64,000 nucleotides of DNA from Brachybacterium sp. EE-P12 (GTDB taxonomy: Bacteria; Actinomycetota; Actinomycetes; Actinomycetales; Dermabacteraceae): positions 186,001 to 250,000 of the forward strand of contig NZ_QXCP01000004.1 in the NCBI RefSeq assembly GCF_003711805.1, written 5' to 3'. Positions 7,520-15,783 of the stretch are shown piece by piece. Numbering within the stretch: position 1 is the stretch's first letter; each line of letters begins with the position of its first letter. A program made the position numbers and the translations under genes. A model generated the notes under the pieces. The model did not search any database, was not told the DNA's origin, and worked only from the letters and a program-made list of their open reading frames with translations.

Positions 7520-8560
7520 ATGCAGCTGACCATCCGTCCCCTGGACACCACCTCCGAGCTGGAGCTCGAGCAGTATCGGGCGCTCGAGCAGGCGCTCGAC
7601 GACCACACGTACGGCGGTCACCAGGAGGAGAGCCTCGCGCAGCTGCGGGCCGGGCTCGAGGACTCCCCCTACTGGTCGGTGCGGCGCTGGGTCGCGATCG
7701 CCGAGGTGGTCGAGGGCGGGGAGACGCTCGTCGGACGCGCGATGTCGTTCATGCCGCTGCAGGAGAACCTCGAGACGCTCTCGGTCGGCGTCGCCGTGCA
7801 CCCCGCGCACCGCGGCCAGGGCATCGCGACGGCGCTGGTCGAGGAGGCGCTGCTCCCCGCGATCGCCGCCTCCGGCCGCACGCTCGTGGAGGCGTACGGC
7901 GAGATCGAGGCGGGCCGCGACCCCGAGGACCCCGCCCATCCCGTGCACCGTCTCGCCACCCGGCTCGGGATCTCCCGGAAGAACCTCGCCGTGTGCCGTG
8001 CGCTCTCGCTGCCGCTGGACCCCGCTCGGCTCGATGCGCTCGAGGCCGAGTCCGCGCAGAGGCGCGGACAGTACCGGATCGAGCTGTGGGACGGGGATAT
8101 CCCTGAGGAGCACCTGGCCGCCTACGGCCGCCTGCTCACCCAGCTCGAGATCGACGAGCCCGACGAGGAGGTCGAGCACGAACCGGCCGAGTACACCCCC
8201 GAGCGGATCCGCGAGAGCGAGCGGCGGATGCGCGAGGCGGGCACGTCGCGGATCCTCGCGGTCGCCGTCGCGCCCGACGGCGAGTTCGTCGGCAACTCGG
8301 AGGTGCACTTCCACGAGGCGCCCGGCAGCACCCTCGGATATCAGGAGAACACCCTGGTCATGCCCGAGCATCGCGGGCACCGGCTCGGCCTCGGACTCAA
8401 GGTCGCCACCCACCGCCAGCTCGCCGAGCGCTGCCCGCAGCTGCGCTCCCTGGTCACCTGGAACTCGCACGTGAACCCGTGGATGATCCAGGTCAACGAG
8501 AAGCTCGGCTACGAGGTGCTCTTCCACGAGGTCGTGCTGCAGGGGCGCCGGTCGGGCTGA
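7520..8560 (+). CDS. Tandem GNAT-domain N-acetyltransferase
   Basis: A 346-residue cytoplasmic protein with two GNAT folds. In the first, the acetyl-CoA pyrophosphate loop is VHPAHRGQGIATAL (about residues 94-107). In the second it is VMPEHRGHRLGLGL (about 281-294), followed by NPWMIQVNEKLGY, the conserved C-terminal strand motif. Such tandem proteins transfer an acetyl group to a small molecule or amine; the substrate cannot be read from the sequence. There is no good ribosome site before ATG 7520. The upstream gap of 64 bp includes the possible terminator, and the next gene starts 94 bp downstream, so it is probably monocistronic. Confidence 0.85.
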   Translation: MQLTIRPLDTTSELELEQYRALEQALDDHTYGGHQEESLAQLRAGLEDSPYWSVRRWVAIAEVVEGGETLVGRAMSFMPLQENLETLSVGVAVHPAHRGQGIATALVEEALLPAIAASGRTLVEAYGEIEAGRDPEDPAHPVHRLATRLGISRKNLAVCRALSLPLDPARLDALEAESAQRRGQYRIELWDGDIPEEHLAAYGRLLTQLEIDEPDEEVEHEPAEYTPERIRESERRMREAGTSRILAVAVAPDGEFVGNSEVHFHEAPGSTLGYQENTLVMPEHRGHRLGLGLKVATHRQLAERCPQLRSLVTWNSHVNPWMIQVNEKLGYEVLFHEVVLQGRRSG

Positions 8561-8609
8561 GCGACACGCCTGCGGGGCTCGCCTGAGCCGGTCGCGCCGC
8601 GCCGCCGCG

Positions 8610-8615
8610 TAGGTT
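8610..8615 (+). promoter_or_regulatory. Candidate -10 (TAGGTT) of the propeller operon
   Basis: A TANNNT hexamer 39 bases before the GTG at 8655, giving a leader of about 33 nt with the GGGGGGAG ribosome site. Confidence 0.35.
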
Positions 8616-8654
8616 CGTTCCTGACGCATCGGGCAGAACGGTCAGGGGGGAGCC

Positions 8655-9881
8655 GTGCAGGCGAAGCATCGCAGGAAGCCGCTCCGGCATGGCCGGTCCG
8701 CACACCAGTTCGCCGTCGCCATGGCGATCATGTCGCTCGTGCTCGCCGGCGGCGCGGTCACCGGGCTGGGGGCCGCGATGCTGCGGCCCGACGGCGCCGC
8801 TCCCGCCGCTCCCGCGGCGTCCGCGCCGACGCTCCCGCCCGGGGATCCCTCGAACACGACCCGGCTCGTCCACCACGAGCGGATCACCGGGGACATCTCG
8901 CCGAAGTCCGTGGTCGCGAGCCCCTCCGGGACCGTCATCGCGAACAACATGATGTACAACCACACCTCGACGCTCTACGATGCTTCGAGCCTCGAGCTCA
9001 CGGCGACCGTCGCGGACACCGTGGACCTCGCCGAGTTCGGCCACCCCGAGCGCGCCGGTGAGACGACGGGCGCGCCCGTCGAGGCCGTGTTCTCGCCCGA
9101 CGGCAAGCACGCCTACGTCTCCCAGTACTCCCTCAAGGGCCCCGGCGCCGGGGAGACCGCGACCGACGACTGCGCCGCGGGGGACGCGATCGGGAACTCC
9201 GCCGTGTACCGGCTGGACCTCACCACGAACGAATGGGACCAGGTCATCGAGGTGGGGCGGGTGCCGAAGTTCATCTCGCTCTCGCCCGACGGCACGGTGG
9301 CGCTCGTGTCCAACTGGTGCGACTCGAGCGTGTCCGTCGTCGACCTCGCCGAGGGCGAGGAGCTGCGGCAGATCCCCGTGGACTCCGCCCCGCGCGGCTC
9401 CGTGGTCCTGCCCGACAACCGCACCGCCTATGTCGCCGCGATGTACGCCGACGAGCTGTACCGGGTGGACCTCGTCAACGGCCAGAGCGAGCTCGTGCTC
9501 GAGACGGGCCGCAAGCCCCGCCACCTCGTGCTCTCCCCGGACGCCAGTCGGATGTACCTCACCGAGTCCGGGGCGGACCGCCTGCTCGAGCTCGACACCG
9601 CCACCGGCGAGGTGCTGCGGGAGGTCGAGACCGGGCGCGAGCCGCGCAGCATGGCGATCTCGCCCGACGGGCTGGCCCTCTACGTCGTGAACTACTACGC
9701 GAACACCGTCACGAAGTTCGACACCGAGACCTTCGAGGCCATCCAGACCGTCGAGGTGGGGCAGAACCCCATCGGCATCACCTACGAGCCCACCGAGCGC
9801 CGCGTGTGGGTCGCGAACTACGCCGGATCGATCGATGTCTTCGACGACACCGCCGCGCGCGATGGCACGATGGAGCCATGA
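8655..9881 (+). CDS. Secreted or membrane-anchored YVTN/YncE-type beta-propeller protein
   Basis: A 408-residue protein. Residues about 20-45 form a signal anchor (VAMAIMSLVLAGGAVTGLG), followed by an Ala/Pro linker and then a seven-bladed propeller. Blade repeats of the YVTN type recur about every 40 residues: FSPDGKHAYVSQY, LSPDGTVALVSNW, LPDNRTAYVAAM, LSPDASRMYLTE, ISPDGLALYVVNY. The family is extracytoplasmic and structural or ligand-binding. Start GTG 8655 has GGGGGGAG just upstream. The stop overlaps the next start as ATGA, so this gene heads a three-gene coupled run with the SRPBCC and DUF1992 proteins, two presumably cytoplasmic products; why they are coupled is not clear. Confidence 0.85.
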   Translation: MQAKHRRKPLRHGRSAHQFAVAMAIMSLVLAGGAVTGLGAAMLRPDGAAPAAPAASAPTLPPGDPSNTTRLVHHERITGDISPKSVVASPSGTVIANNMMYNHTSTLYDASSLELTATVADTVDLAEFGHPERAGETTGAPVEAVFSPDGKHAYVSQYSLKGPGAGETATDDCAAGDAIGNSAVYRLDLTTNEWDQVIEVGRVPKFISLSPDGTVALVSNWCDSSVSVVDLAEGEELRQIPVDSAPRGSVVLPDNRTAYVAAMYADELYRVDLVNGQSELVLETGRKPRHLVLSPDASRMYLTESGADRLLELDTATGEVLREVETGREPRSMAISPDGLALYVVNYYANTVTKFDTETFEAIQTVEVGQNPIGITYEPTERRVWVANYAGSIDVFDDTAARDGTMEP

Positions 9882-10330
9882 CCCCTCACGCCGTCGTCTC
9901 CGCCTCCCGCGAGATCGCCGCCCCCGCTGACCAGATCTTCGCGCTCATCGCCGACCCGGCCGAGCAGCCGCGCTGGGACGGCAACGACAACCTCGCCGAA
10001 GCCGCTCCCGGCCAGCGCGTCCGCGCCGTCGGTGACGTCTTCGTGATGACCAACCGCAACGGTGGGGTGCGAGACAACCACGTCGTCGCCTTCGCCGAGG
10101 GTCGCGAGATCGCATGGCGGCCCGCGCCGCACGGCGAGCAGCCGCCCGGGCACCGCTGGGGCTGGGAGCTCGAGCCGCTCGAGGACGGCCGCACCCTGGT
10201 CACCCACGTCTACGACTACTCGGACCTGCCCGCAGAGCAGGAGGCGCGGCTCGCGAAGGCGCGGCAGATGACGCCGGAGAGGCTCATGGCCTCGATCGAC
10301 CGCCTCGCGGAGCTCGCCGAGGGCGCATGA
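9878..10330 (+). CDS. SRPBCC (START-like) family protein
   Basis: A 150-residue cytoplasmic protein of the polyketide cyclase/dehydrase-SRPBCC fold, a helix-grip that binds a hydrophobic ligand. The pattern SREIAAPADQIFALIADPAEQPRWDG at the start is typical of the first strand and helices, and the C-terminal long helix (TPERLMASIDRLAELAE) closes the pocket. The tryptophan-rich middle (WGWELEPLEDG) fits the family. It starts by an ATGA overlap with the propeller gene and ends by an ATGA overlap with the DUF1992 gene. Ligand and function are unknown. Confidence 0.85.
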   Translation: MTPHAVVSASREIAAPADQIFALIADPAEQPRWDGNDNLAEAAPGQRVRAVGDVFVMTNRNGGVRDNHVVAFAEGREIAWRPAPHGEQPPGHRWGWELEPLEDGRTLVTHVYDYSDLPAEQEARLAKARQMTPERLMASIDRLAELAEGA

Positions 10331-10815
10331 GCACACCGCCGGATCCGCCCGTCGACCCGAAGGACGTCGAGTCCGCGATCGAGGCGGCCGCGCGGCGCGG
10401 AGACTTCGACGACCTGCCCGGTGCCGGGAAGCCGCTGGACCTGCCGGACACGCATGACCCCGACTGGTGGGTGAACCAGCGTATCGCCAGCGGCGACATC
10501 GACACCGAGGCGCTGCTGCCCGTCGTGGTGCTGCTGCGCAAGGAGTACGAGGCCCGCGACGAGACCCTCGCCGCGCTGCCCGACGAGAGCTCCGTGCGCG
10601 AGTACGCCGCGGACTTCACCGAGCGCGTCCACGAGGACCGGCGCGCGAACCCCTTCCAGCGGATGCTCGCCCCGGCCTGGGACGCGGACGACGCGGTCGC
10701 GCGATGGCGGCAGGTGCGCGCCCTGCGCGCGCCTGAGACGCCGTCGGCTCCTGCCGAGGAGCTGTCGTCGAAGCCGCGACGTCGGCGGTGGTGGTGGTTC
10801 GGCCGACGGAGCTGA
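10327..10815 (+). CDS. DUF1992 (DnaJ-C28 conserved) domain protein
   Basis: A 162-residue protein. Residues about 10-75 match the DUF1992 pattern found in DnaJ homologue subfamily C member 28: an N-terminal helix (VESAIEAAARRGDFDDLPGAGKPL) and then the DPDWWVNQRI motif and a helical stretch. The J domain itself is absent, as in other bacterial stand-alone versions. The C-terminal 15 residues are Arg/Trp-rich (RRRRWWWFGRR) and could touch membrane or nucleic acid. Translationally coupled to the SRPBCC gene. Its TGA abuts the TCA of the convergent RIO gene with no base between them. Confidence 0.85.
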   Translation: MSTPPDPPVDPKDVESAIEAAARRGDFDDLPGAGKPLDLPDTHDPDWWVNQRIASGDIDTEALLPVVVLLRKEYEARDETLAALPDESSVREYAADFTERVHEDRRANPFQRMLAPAWDADDAVARWRQVRALRAPETPSAPAEELSSKPRRRRWWWFGRRS

Positions 10816-11715
10816 TCACCGCGCCTCCCATCCCCGCCACGCCGCCGCGACCCACTCCTCGGGGTCGACGGCCGACGGCGGGGCGCCCTGCGCCTGCAGC
10901 CAGGTGCACATGGTGCGGCAGTCGCGGCGCAGGAACTCGGTGCCGTGCGGATTCGCGATCAAGTCGACCGTCTGCGGGACGTCGATGATCACCGGGTCCG
11001 GCTCTGCCAGGCGCGAATCGGCGAGCACGTTGTAGGGCGAGAGATCGCCGTGGACCAGGCCGAGCTGTGCAAGGTCGAGCACGGCCTCCCGCATCAGACG
11101 GGCCCAGCGCTCTGCGGTCGCGGCGTCCGGGCGCGTCTCCTGCAGGCGGGGTGCGGCGACGGCGCCGTGCTCGTCATCGGTGCCGATGAACTCCATCAGC
11201 AGCTCGGTGCCGAGGATCTGCACCGGATAGGGGACGGGTGCCCCCGCCTCCCACAGCCGGCCCAGCATCTCGAACTCGGTGCGCGCCCACTGCCCGGCGG
11301 CGACCTGCCTGCCGAAGGCGGTGCCCTTCCTCATCGCACGCGCCTCGCGGGTGTCCGTCCCGCGGCGGCCCTCGGCGTAGGCGCTCGAGCGGTGGAAGGT
11401 GACCTGGTCGGGGTCGCGATAGCGCTTGGCGACCAGGAGCGTCGCCTCGCCGGGGGCACCGGTCAGCTGCTCCTCTGGCAGGGCGCGCTCGAGCAGGAAG
11501 GCGTCGGCCTCCTTGCCGGTCTTGAGGATGCCGAGCTCGGTGTCGATCGCGCCGTCGTGCTGGACCACCCAGTCGGGGAAGGGCTGCGGGCCACGGTCGA
11601 GGGTGTGGGCCGTCTCGGCCCAGGTGGACCAGCGCTGGTCCGTATCGAGCTCGGCGACGGAGAGGGAGAACATGGAGCGTGCGAAGAAGTCGTCCGGATC
11701 GAAGGACGCGGTCAT
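10816..11715 (-). CDS. RIO-type atypical serine protein kinase
   Basis: A 299-residue RIO1-family kinase. Motifs: GKEADAFL (a RIO-style nucleotide loop, near residue 67), the ATP-anchoring Lys in LLVAKRYRD (about 96), the catalytic loop HGDLSPYNVL (about 219-228) and the metal-binding Asp in IIDVPQ (about 244). These are the hallmarks of RIO1, which in archaea and eukaryotes works in small-subunit ribosome maturation; bacterial members are poorly studied. ATG 11715 has an AGGAG ribosome site. It stands alone, divergent from the Asp-box lipoprotein gene. Confidence 0.85.
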   Translation of the reverse strand: MTASFDPDDFFARSMFSLSVAELDTDQRWSTWAETAHTLDRGPQPFPDWVVQHDGAIDTELGILKTGKEADAFLLERALPEEQLTGAPGEATLLVAKRYRDPDQVTFHRSSAYAEGRRGTDTREARAMRKGTAFGRQVAAGQWARTEFEMLGRLWEAGAPVPYPVQILGTELLMEFIGTDDEHGAVAAPRLQETRPDAATAERWARLMREAVLDLAQLGLVHGDLSPYNVLADSRLAEPDPVIIDVPQTVDLIANPHGTEFLRRDCRTMCTWLQAQGAPPSAVDPEEWVAAAWRGWEAR

Positions 11716-11946
11716 GAGGGTCTCCTGAGGGAGGGCGCCCGCTCTCAGCGAGGCGCGGCGGAGGGGAGGACGGCAGGGGTCAGCACGGTGACACTCATCG
11801 GGTCCTCCTCCCCTCGGGGCCGGCCCGGGAAGGGCGGCGACGGGGCGAGCCTACGGCGGAGCCGCTGCGTGCGCCACGCATTTTCGCCCGCTGACTTCGG
11901 ACCTCTGACCTGCGGATTGTGGAGAACTCGAGGGAAGCTCGCGAGG

Positions 11947-14331
11947 ATGTGGTCGGCTGTGCGCATGACCGTCGTGCCTGCACCGCTCCGCCCGTCCCGA
12001 CGTTCGCTGCTGCTGTCCGGGGCGCTGCTCGGCGCGCTCGGCCTCGAGGGATGCGAGCCGGCGACGGGGGACGGCGAGACGGAGCCGGAGGATCCGCCGC
12101 CGACGCTGTCGATGGAGCCGATGCAGAACCATGGGAGCACCATTCCTGCCCACGCCGTCCTCTCGGGTCTCACGCCCATCGCGCCCGCCGGTGACCGCCC
12201 CTTCGCCGCGCTGGCCCTCGTGAAGCGCGCCTACGAGGATGAGATGACGGTGCTCAGGCCCGACCAGTACGGGGAGGAACCGGTGCCGATCGATCCGGGA
12301 TCGACCTCCGTCGTCGCGGACGATTCCGCCGTGCGCGCGCGAGTCATCACGAGCAGCACGGGCGAGGACGGATGGCGCTCGACCCTGCTGACCTCCGAGG
12401 ACCTCACGGACTGGGAGGAGATCCCTCTCGCGCAGGAGGTCGATCTCCCGGTCGAGTCAGCGGGGGACGGCCTCGTCGCCTCGATCCAGGACGGCGCGCG
12501 GATCGAGCTCTGGGAGGTGGCCGACGACGGTGCGGTCGCCCCGCTCACGCCCCTCGAGGTGCCGGAGGGGCAGCAATGGCGCGTGCAGGACCTCGCCCGG
12601 GCGGACAGCACGATCGTCCTCCTCCCCGAGATCGTCGATCTGCGCTCCGACCAGATCTCGGACTCCTCGTGCACGATGGTCTCCGCCGACGGCGGCAAGA
12701 GCTGGTCCGCACCGGTACCGGTGGTCGAGGACGAGACGGATCCTCTGGTGGAGTCGATCTGGCGCCATGGGAAGCAGTTCGTCGTGCTCGGAGGGACGCG
12801 GGTGCAGCCCGAGTGGGCGGAGCGCCGCTCCTACTGGCGACCGACGAGCTGGGTCAGCGACGACGGGAAGGACTTCCGCGAGGCCCCCATCCCGCTTCCG
12901 CGCTGGGGGCTCGACGGCTGGACATGGGGAGAGAAGGGAGAGGTGAACGCACAGACAGAGATGGACATGACGGATCTCGACTGGGGTGCGCCCGTCGTGC
13001 TTCCGGACGGCGGGGCGATGCATCTGGCCATCACCTACGAGAACACCCATTGGATCGCGACGCGCGATGCGAAGGGGACGTGGACGGTCTCAGAGCGCAG
13101 GACCTCCTTCGAGGACGTGATCGACGAGATGGTCGCGATGCCCGATTCCGTGGTCGTCGCCTTCCCGGGCAGGGTGACCGGGGCGAGGCTCGAGCGGGGC
13201 GGCCGGGGAGCCGATCCCTGGAAGATGTCATGGGGCGGCGTCCCGCTCTCTCCGAGCCGTCGGCTCGTCACCGACAGCGGCCTGTGCGGAACGCCCGTGT
13301 CGCTGCTGTTCCAGCAGAGCACGCGAGAGCTCGTGGTGGACGAGGACGACGGGAGCACCGAGGTGGTCACGCACCGCGGAGCATGGGCGTTCATGGTGGA
13401 CGGGGAGGAGATGGCCACGGTCGAGGGGCTCCCCGAGAAGGCCTGGCAGCGGGACTCCCTCGCGCTGCGAGCTCTCGAACCCGGGACCGTGCTCCTGCTC
13501 GGCGTCGAACAGGACGAGGAGGGGACCAACCGCCTGCGAGGCCATGTGAGCGTGGACGGTGACTGGGTGGAGACCTCCCTGGACGTCGAGCGCCCGAGCG
13601 ACGTCCGGAGCCTGAGCACCATCGACGGCGTCCACCACCTGTGCGTCGTCACCCTTCTGGAGGACCGAGACCGGTATCGCCTCTCCCCGCTCGTGCTCAC
13701 CTCGAGCGACGGCGTGGAGTGGGAGGAGCTGATGAGCCCCGAGGCGATCGATCTCCCTGCCGAGGGCGCCGAGCTGGGCGCTCGGATCCTCCGCGTCGAG
13801 AAGATCGACGAGACGATCGTGGGCGTGGGGTCGACCGTGGGCGAGGACAGCTACTACCGTGCCGCGAGCTTCGTGCTCGAGGGGGAGCGGTGGAAGGTAC
13901 TGCCGCTCGAGGGGGCGGGTCTGGGGTCGACCATCACCTCGCTCGGCCGCCTCGGGGAGGACGTCGTCGTGCGGGTCTGGATGGCGGGTCTCGAGGGTCA
14001 GGGGCGGATCGACTCACAGGGAGCCGTCACGCTCGACGACGATTCGACCGAGGACGTCAGGGGCCGGATCATCGACCTCGGCAAGGGACTGCTGGTCGCA
14101 CCCGGGGAGCTGCTCTCGAGCGAGAGCGGTCCGGGCTACGGCCCCTGCGTCTGGGCCAGTCGCGACGGAGGAGCGAGCTGGGGCGCGACGGTGATCCCGG
14201 GCTCGGAAGGGCACAGAGGGACCGTGCACCTGCTCCTCGACGGCGACGATCTCGTCGCCCTCACCAGTCCTGGAGGGGCGGTCCTGTCCCATCGCATCGT
14301 CGATCCGCGTGCGCAGCTCCGCGCAGATTGA
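11947..14331 (+). CDS. Exported lipoprotein with sialidase-type Asp-box (BNR) repeats
   Basis: A 794-residue secreted protein. The N terminus has twin arginines (SRRSLLLSG) and a hydrophobic core ending at LEGC, a candidate lipobox; Glu at position -2 is unusual, so lipidation is uncertain. A Pro/Glu/Thr-rich linker follows. Asp-box-like motifs recur (SADGGKSW near residue 250, SDDGKDF near 303, SSDGVEW near 590, SRDGGASW near 740), typical of sialidase-like beta-propellers. No Arg triad or FRIP motif of true sialidases was found, so enzyme activity is not claimed. ATG 11947 is chosen because AGGGA lies upstream; ATG 11965 is a shorter alternative. No operon partner. Confidence 0.7.
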   Translation: MWSAVRMTVVPAPLRPSRRSLLLSGALLGALGLEGCEPATGDGETEPEDPPPTLSMEPMQNHGSTIPAHAVLSGLTPIAPAGDRPFAALALVKRAYEDEMTVLRPDQYGEEPVPIDPGSTSVVADDSAVRARVITSSTGEDGWRSTLLTSEDLTDWEEIPLAQEVDLPVESAGDGLVASIQDGARIELWEVADDGAVAPLTPLEVPEGQQWRVQDLARADSTIVLLPEIVDLRSDQISDSSCTMVSADGGKSWSAPVPVVEDETDPLVESIWRHGKQFVVLGGTRVQPEWAERRSYWRPTSWVSDDGKDFREAPIPLPRWGLDGWTWGEKGEVNAQTEMDMTDLDWGAPVVLPDGGAMHLAITYENTHWIATRDAKGTWTVSERRTSFEDVIDEMVAMPDSVVVAFPGRVTGARLERGGRGADPWKMSWGGVPLSPSRRLVTDSGLCGTPVSLLFQQSTRELVVDEDDGSTEVVTHRGAWAFMVDGEEMATVEGLPEKAWQRDSLALRALEPGTVLLLGVEQDEEGTNRLRGHVSVDGDWVETSLDVERPSDVRSLSTIDGVHHLCVVTLLEDRDRYRLSPLVLTSSDGVEWEELMSPEAIDLPAEGAELGARILRVEKIDETIVGVGSTVGEDSYYRAASFVLEGERWKVLPLEGAGLGSTITSLGRLGEDVVVRVWMAGLEGQGRIDSQGAVTLDDDSTEDVRGRIIDLGKGLLVAPGELLSSESGPGYGPCVWASRDGGASWGATVIPGSEGHRGTVHLLLDGDDLVALTSPGGAVLSHRIVDPRAQLRAD

Positions 14332-14345
14332 GCCGGCGCGCCCCG

Positions 14346-14351
14346 TAGGCT
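14346..14351 (+). promoter_or_regulatory. -10 hexamer (TAGGCT), leaderless promoter of the VOC gene
   Basis: TAGGCT followed by exactly six bases and the ATG at 14358; the transcript would start at the A of the start codon. No ribosome site is present between them. Confidence 0.6.
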
Positions 14352-14357
14352 GACGGG

Positions 14358-15104
14358 ATGTTCCTCGAGAACCTCGGCATCGACGCCCTCGACCCCCGCC
14401 GCCTCGGCCGCTTCTGGGAGGCGGCGCTCGGCACCACCACGCTCACCGACGCGCCAGGGATCTTCGAGACGCGGCTGAACATCGACGGGGAGGCCTACCT
14501 CGACCTCTGCTTCGCCCGCGTCCCCGAGCGCGACGGCTCCCCGCAGCGGCTGCATCTCGATCTGCGCGGCGGGGCTGAGCAGGAGGAGGTCGCCGCACGG
14601 CTGCGCGCTCTGGGCGCGACCGACCTCGACATCGGGCAGGGCGAGGTGCCCTGGATCGTGCTGGGCGATGTCGAGGGCGGCGCGTTCTGCGTGATGGAGG
14701 AGCGGGAGGCATATGCGGGCACGGGGACGCTCGCGGCGTTGCCCCTGGACAGCTCCGACCCCGCCCGGGACGCGGAGTTCTGGGCGTGGCTCAGCGGCTG
14801 GGAGCCCGCCCCCGGTGTCGCGCCCCGCACGCTCCGTCACTCCTCCGGGCACGGCCCGCTGCTCGAGCTGTGCGAGGAGCCGGAGCCGAAGCGGCCCGGT
14901 GCCAAGAACCCGATCCACCTCGACGTGCGGCTCGAGCCCGGGGACGATCCGGGCGCGATCGCCGCGGAGGTCGCCGAGCGCGGGGGAGAGGAGTTCTTCC
15001 CTGACTGGGGCGAGCTGCCGTGGCGGGTGTTCCGCGACCCGTCCGGCAACGAGTTCTGCCTGCTGTCGGCGTCCTCGCCGCCTCACGATCCGTTGCATGC
15101 ATAG
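14358..15104 (+). CDS. VOC/glyoxalase-like protein, two domains
   Basis: A 248-residue cytoplasmic protein made of two vicinal-oxygen-chelate halves. Each has the Glyoxalase_6-type pattern: an opening strand with LDPRRLGRFWEAAL (residues about 10-24) or SDPARDAEFWAWL (about 133-145), a middle HLDL/HLDV strand and a closing strand with D(P)xGNEFCLL (C-terminal). Proteins of this kind bind a metal or small hydrophobic ligand; some give bleomycin-type resistance, but most are uncharacterised. Its stop codon lies inside the operator of the following toxin-antitoxin module. Confidence 0.85.
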   Translation: MFLENLGIDALDPRRLGRFWEAALGTTTLTDAPGIFETRLNIDGEAYLDLCFARVPERDGSPQRLHLDLRGGAEQEEVAARLRALGATDLDIGQGEVPWIVLGDVEGGAFCVMEEREAYAGTGTLAALPLDSSDPARDAEFWAWLSGWEPAPGVAPRTLRHSSGHGPLLELCEEPEPKRPGAKNPIHLDVRLEPGDDPGAIAAEVAERGGEEFFPDWGELPWRVFRDPSGNEFCLLSASSPPHDPLHA

Positions 15105-15122
15105 TGCATGCAGATCTATCCT
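15093..15122 (+). promoter_or_regulatory. Promoter of the VapBC module (-35 TTGCAT, -10 TATCCT)
   Basis: TTGCAT at 15093-15098, an 18-bp spacer and TATCCT at 15117-15122. The start codon at 15129 follows after six bases, so the antitoxin mRNA should be leaderless; there is no ribosome site before it. The promoter overlaps the 3' end of the VOC gene. Confidence 0.6.
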
Positions 15123-15131
15123 CCATGCATG
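15094..15131 (+). promoter_or_regulatory. Palindromic operator of the VapBC module (TGCATGCA repeats)
   Basis: TGCATGCA at 15094-15101 and again at 15105-15112, each a perfect 8-bp palindrome, repeated with an 11-bp period (one helical turn). A third partial copy, ATGCATGA, covers the start codon region 15125-15132. The copies overlap the -35 box and spacer. RHH antitoxins dimerise on such sites with their toxins, so autorepression is likely. Confidence 0.6.
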
Positions 15132-15362
15132 AGCACCCTCCAAGTCCGTGACGTCTCACCCGAGACGCTCGCCGCCCTCAAACAGCGGGCCGCCGCCCAG
15201 GGCACGTCGCTGAGCGAGTACCTCCGCGAAGAGCTCGACCGTCTCGCGGCCGTGCCCTCGCGCGCCGAGATCCTCGCCCGTATCGCGCGTCGCAGTGCGC
15301 CGGAGCTGACCGACCCTGTGCTCGAACGGGACCGGGGCCGGGACGAGCGTCCGGGCGCGTGA
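15129..15362 (+). CDS. vapB: VapB-type antitoxin (ribbon-helix-helix)
   Basis: A 77-residue protein. The N-terminal 40 residues fit a ribbon-helix-helix fold: the strand STLQVRDVS, then two helices (ETLAALKQRAAAQG and SLSEYLREELDRLA). This is the FitA/VapB-like antitoxin pattern. The C-terminal part, Arg- and Asp-rich, would wrap the toxin. ATG 15129 is favoured over GTG/ATG options upstream because a -10 lies six bases before it. The gene overlaps the toxin gene by 4 bp (GTGA), the usual coupling in VapBC pairs. Confidence 0.9.
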   Translation: MSTLQVRDVSPETLAALKQRAAAQGTSLSEYLREELDRLAAVPSRAEILARIARRSAPELTDPVLERDRGRDERPGA

Positions 15363-15757
15363 TCATCCTCGATGCATCCGCCGCCGCGGCGCTGCTCTTG
15401 CGCCAGCCGGCGTCCGAGGCGATCGTCCGCGCCATCGCGGAGGAGGAGATCGCCGCGCCGGAGCTGATGGCGGTCGAGCTCCTCAGCGTCCTGCGAGGCT
15501 GGGTGCGCAGCGGGCAGCTCTCTGAGCCCCGGGCGCGGGAAGCGCTCGAGGACCTCGAGCTGCTCGGTCTGCGATGGTACGCAGAACGTCCGCTGCTGAG
15601 AATGGCATGGTCGTTCCGCGACAACGCCTCCGCCTATGACGCGGTGTACCTCGCGCTCGCCGAGGTGCTCGGGGAGCGGTCACGGTCCGCCTCCGTTCTC
15701 ACCCTCGATGCGCGTCTGGCACGTGCGTTCCCCGAGCGGACACTGCACCCGGTCTGA
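15359..15757 (+). CDS. vapC: VapC-type PIN-domain ribonuclease toxin
   Basis: A 132-residue PIN-domain protein, the usual VapC length. The four acidic active-site residues are in place: D5 (IILDASA), E40 (LMAVELLSVLR), D94 (AYDAVYLALAE) and D117 (TLDARLARA). They bind Mg2+ or Mn2+ for single-strand RNA cleavage; VapC toxins characteristically cut tRNA or rRNA, but the target here is unknown. It starts with a GTG overlapping the antitoxin stop. The set looks intact, so the toxin should be active when the antitoxin is lost. Confidence 0.92.
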   Translation: MIILDASAAAALLLRQPASEAIVRAIAEEEIAAPELMAVELLSVLRGWVRSGQLSEPRAREALEDLELLGLRWYAERPLLRMAWSFRDNASAYDAVYLALAEVLGERSRSASVLTLDARLARAFPERTLHPV

Positions 15758-15771
15758 ACGGGTGAGCGACG

Positions 15772-15777
15772 TACGGT
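15772..15777 (+). promoter_or_regulatory. -10 hexamer (TACGGT), leaderless promoter of the DoxX-like gene
   Basis: TACGGT, six bases, then ATG at 15784. It lies 14 bp after the toxin stop, so the DoxX-like gene has its own promoter. Confidence 0.55.
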
Positions 15778-15783
15778 GGCCCA

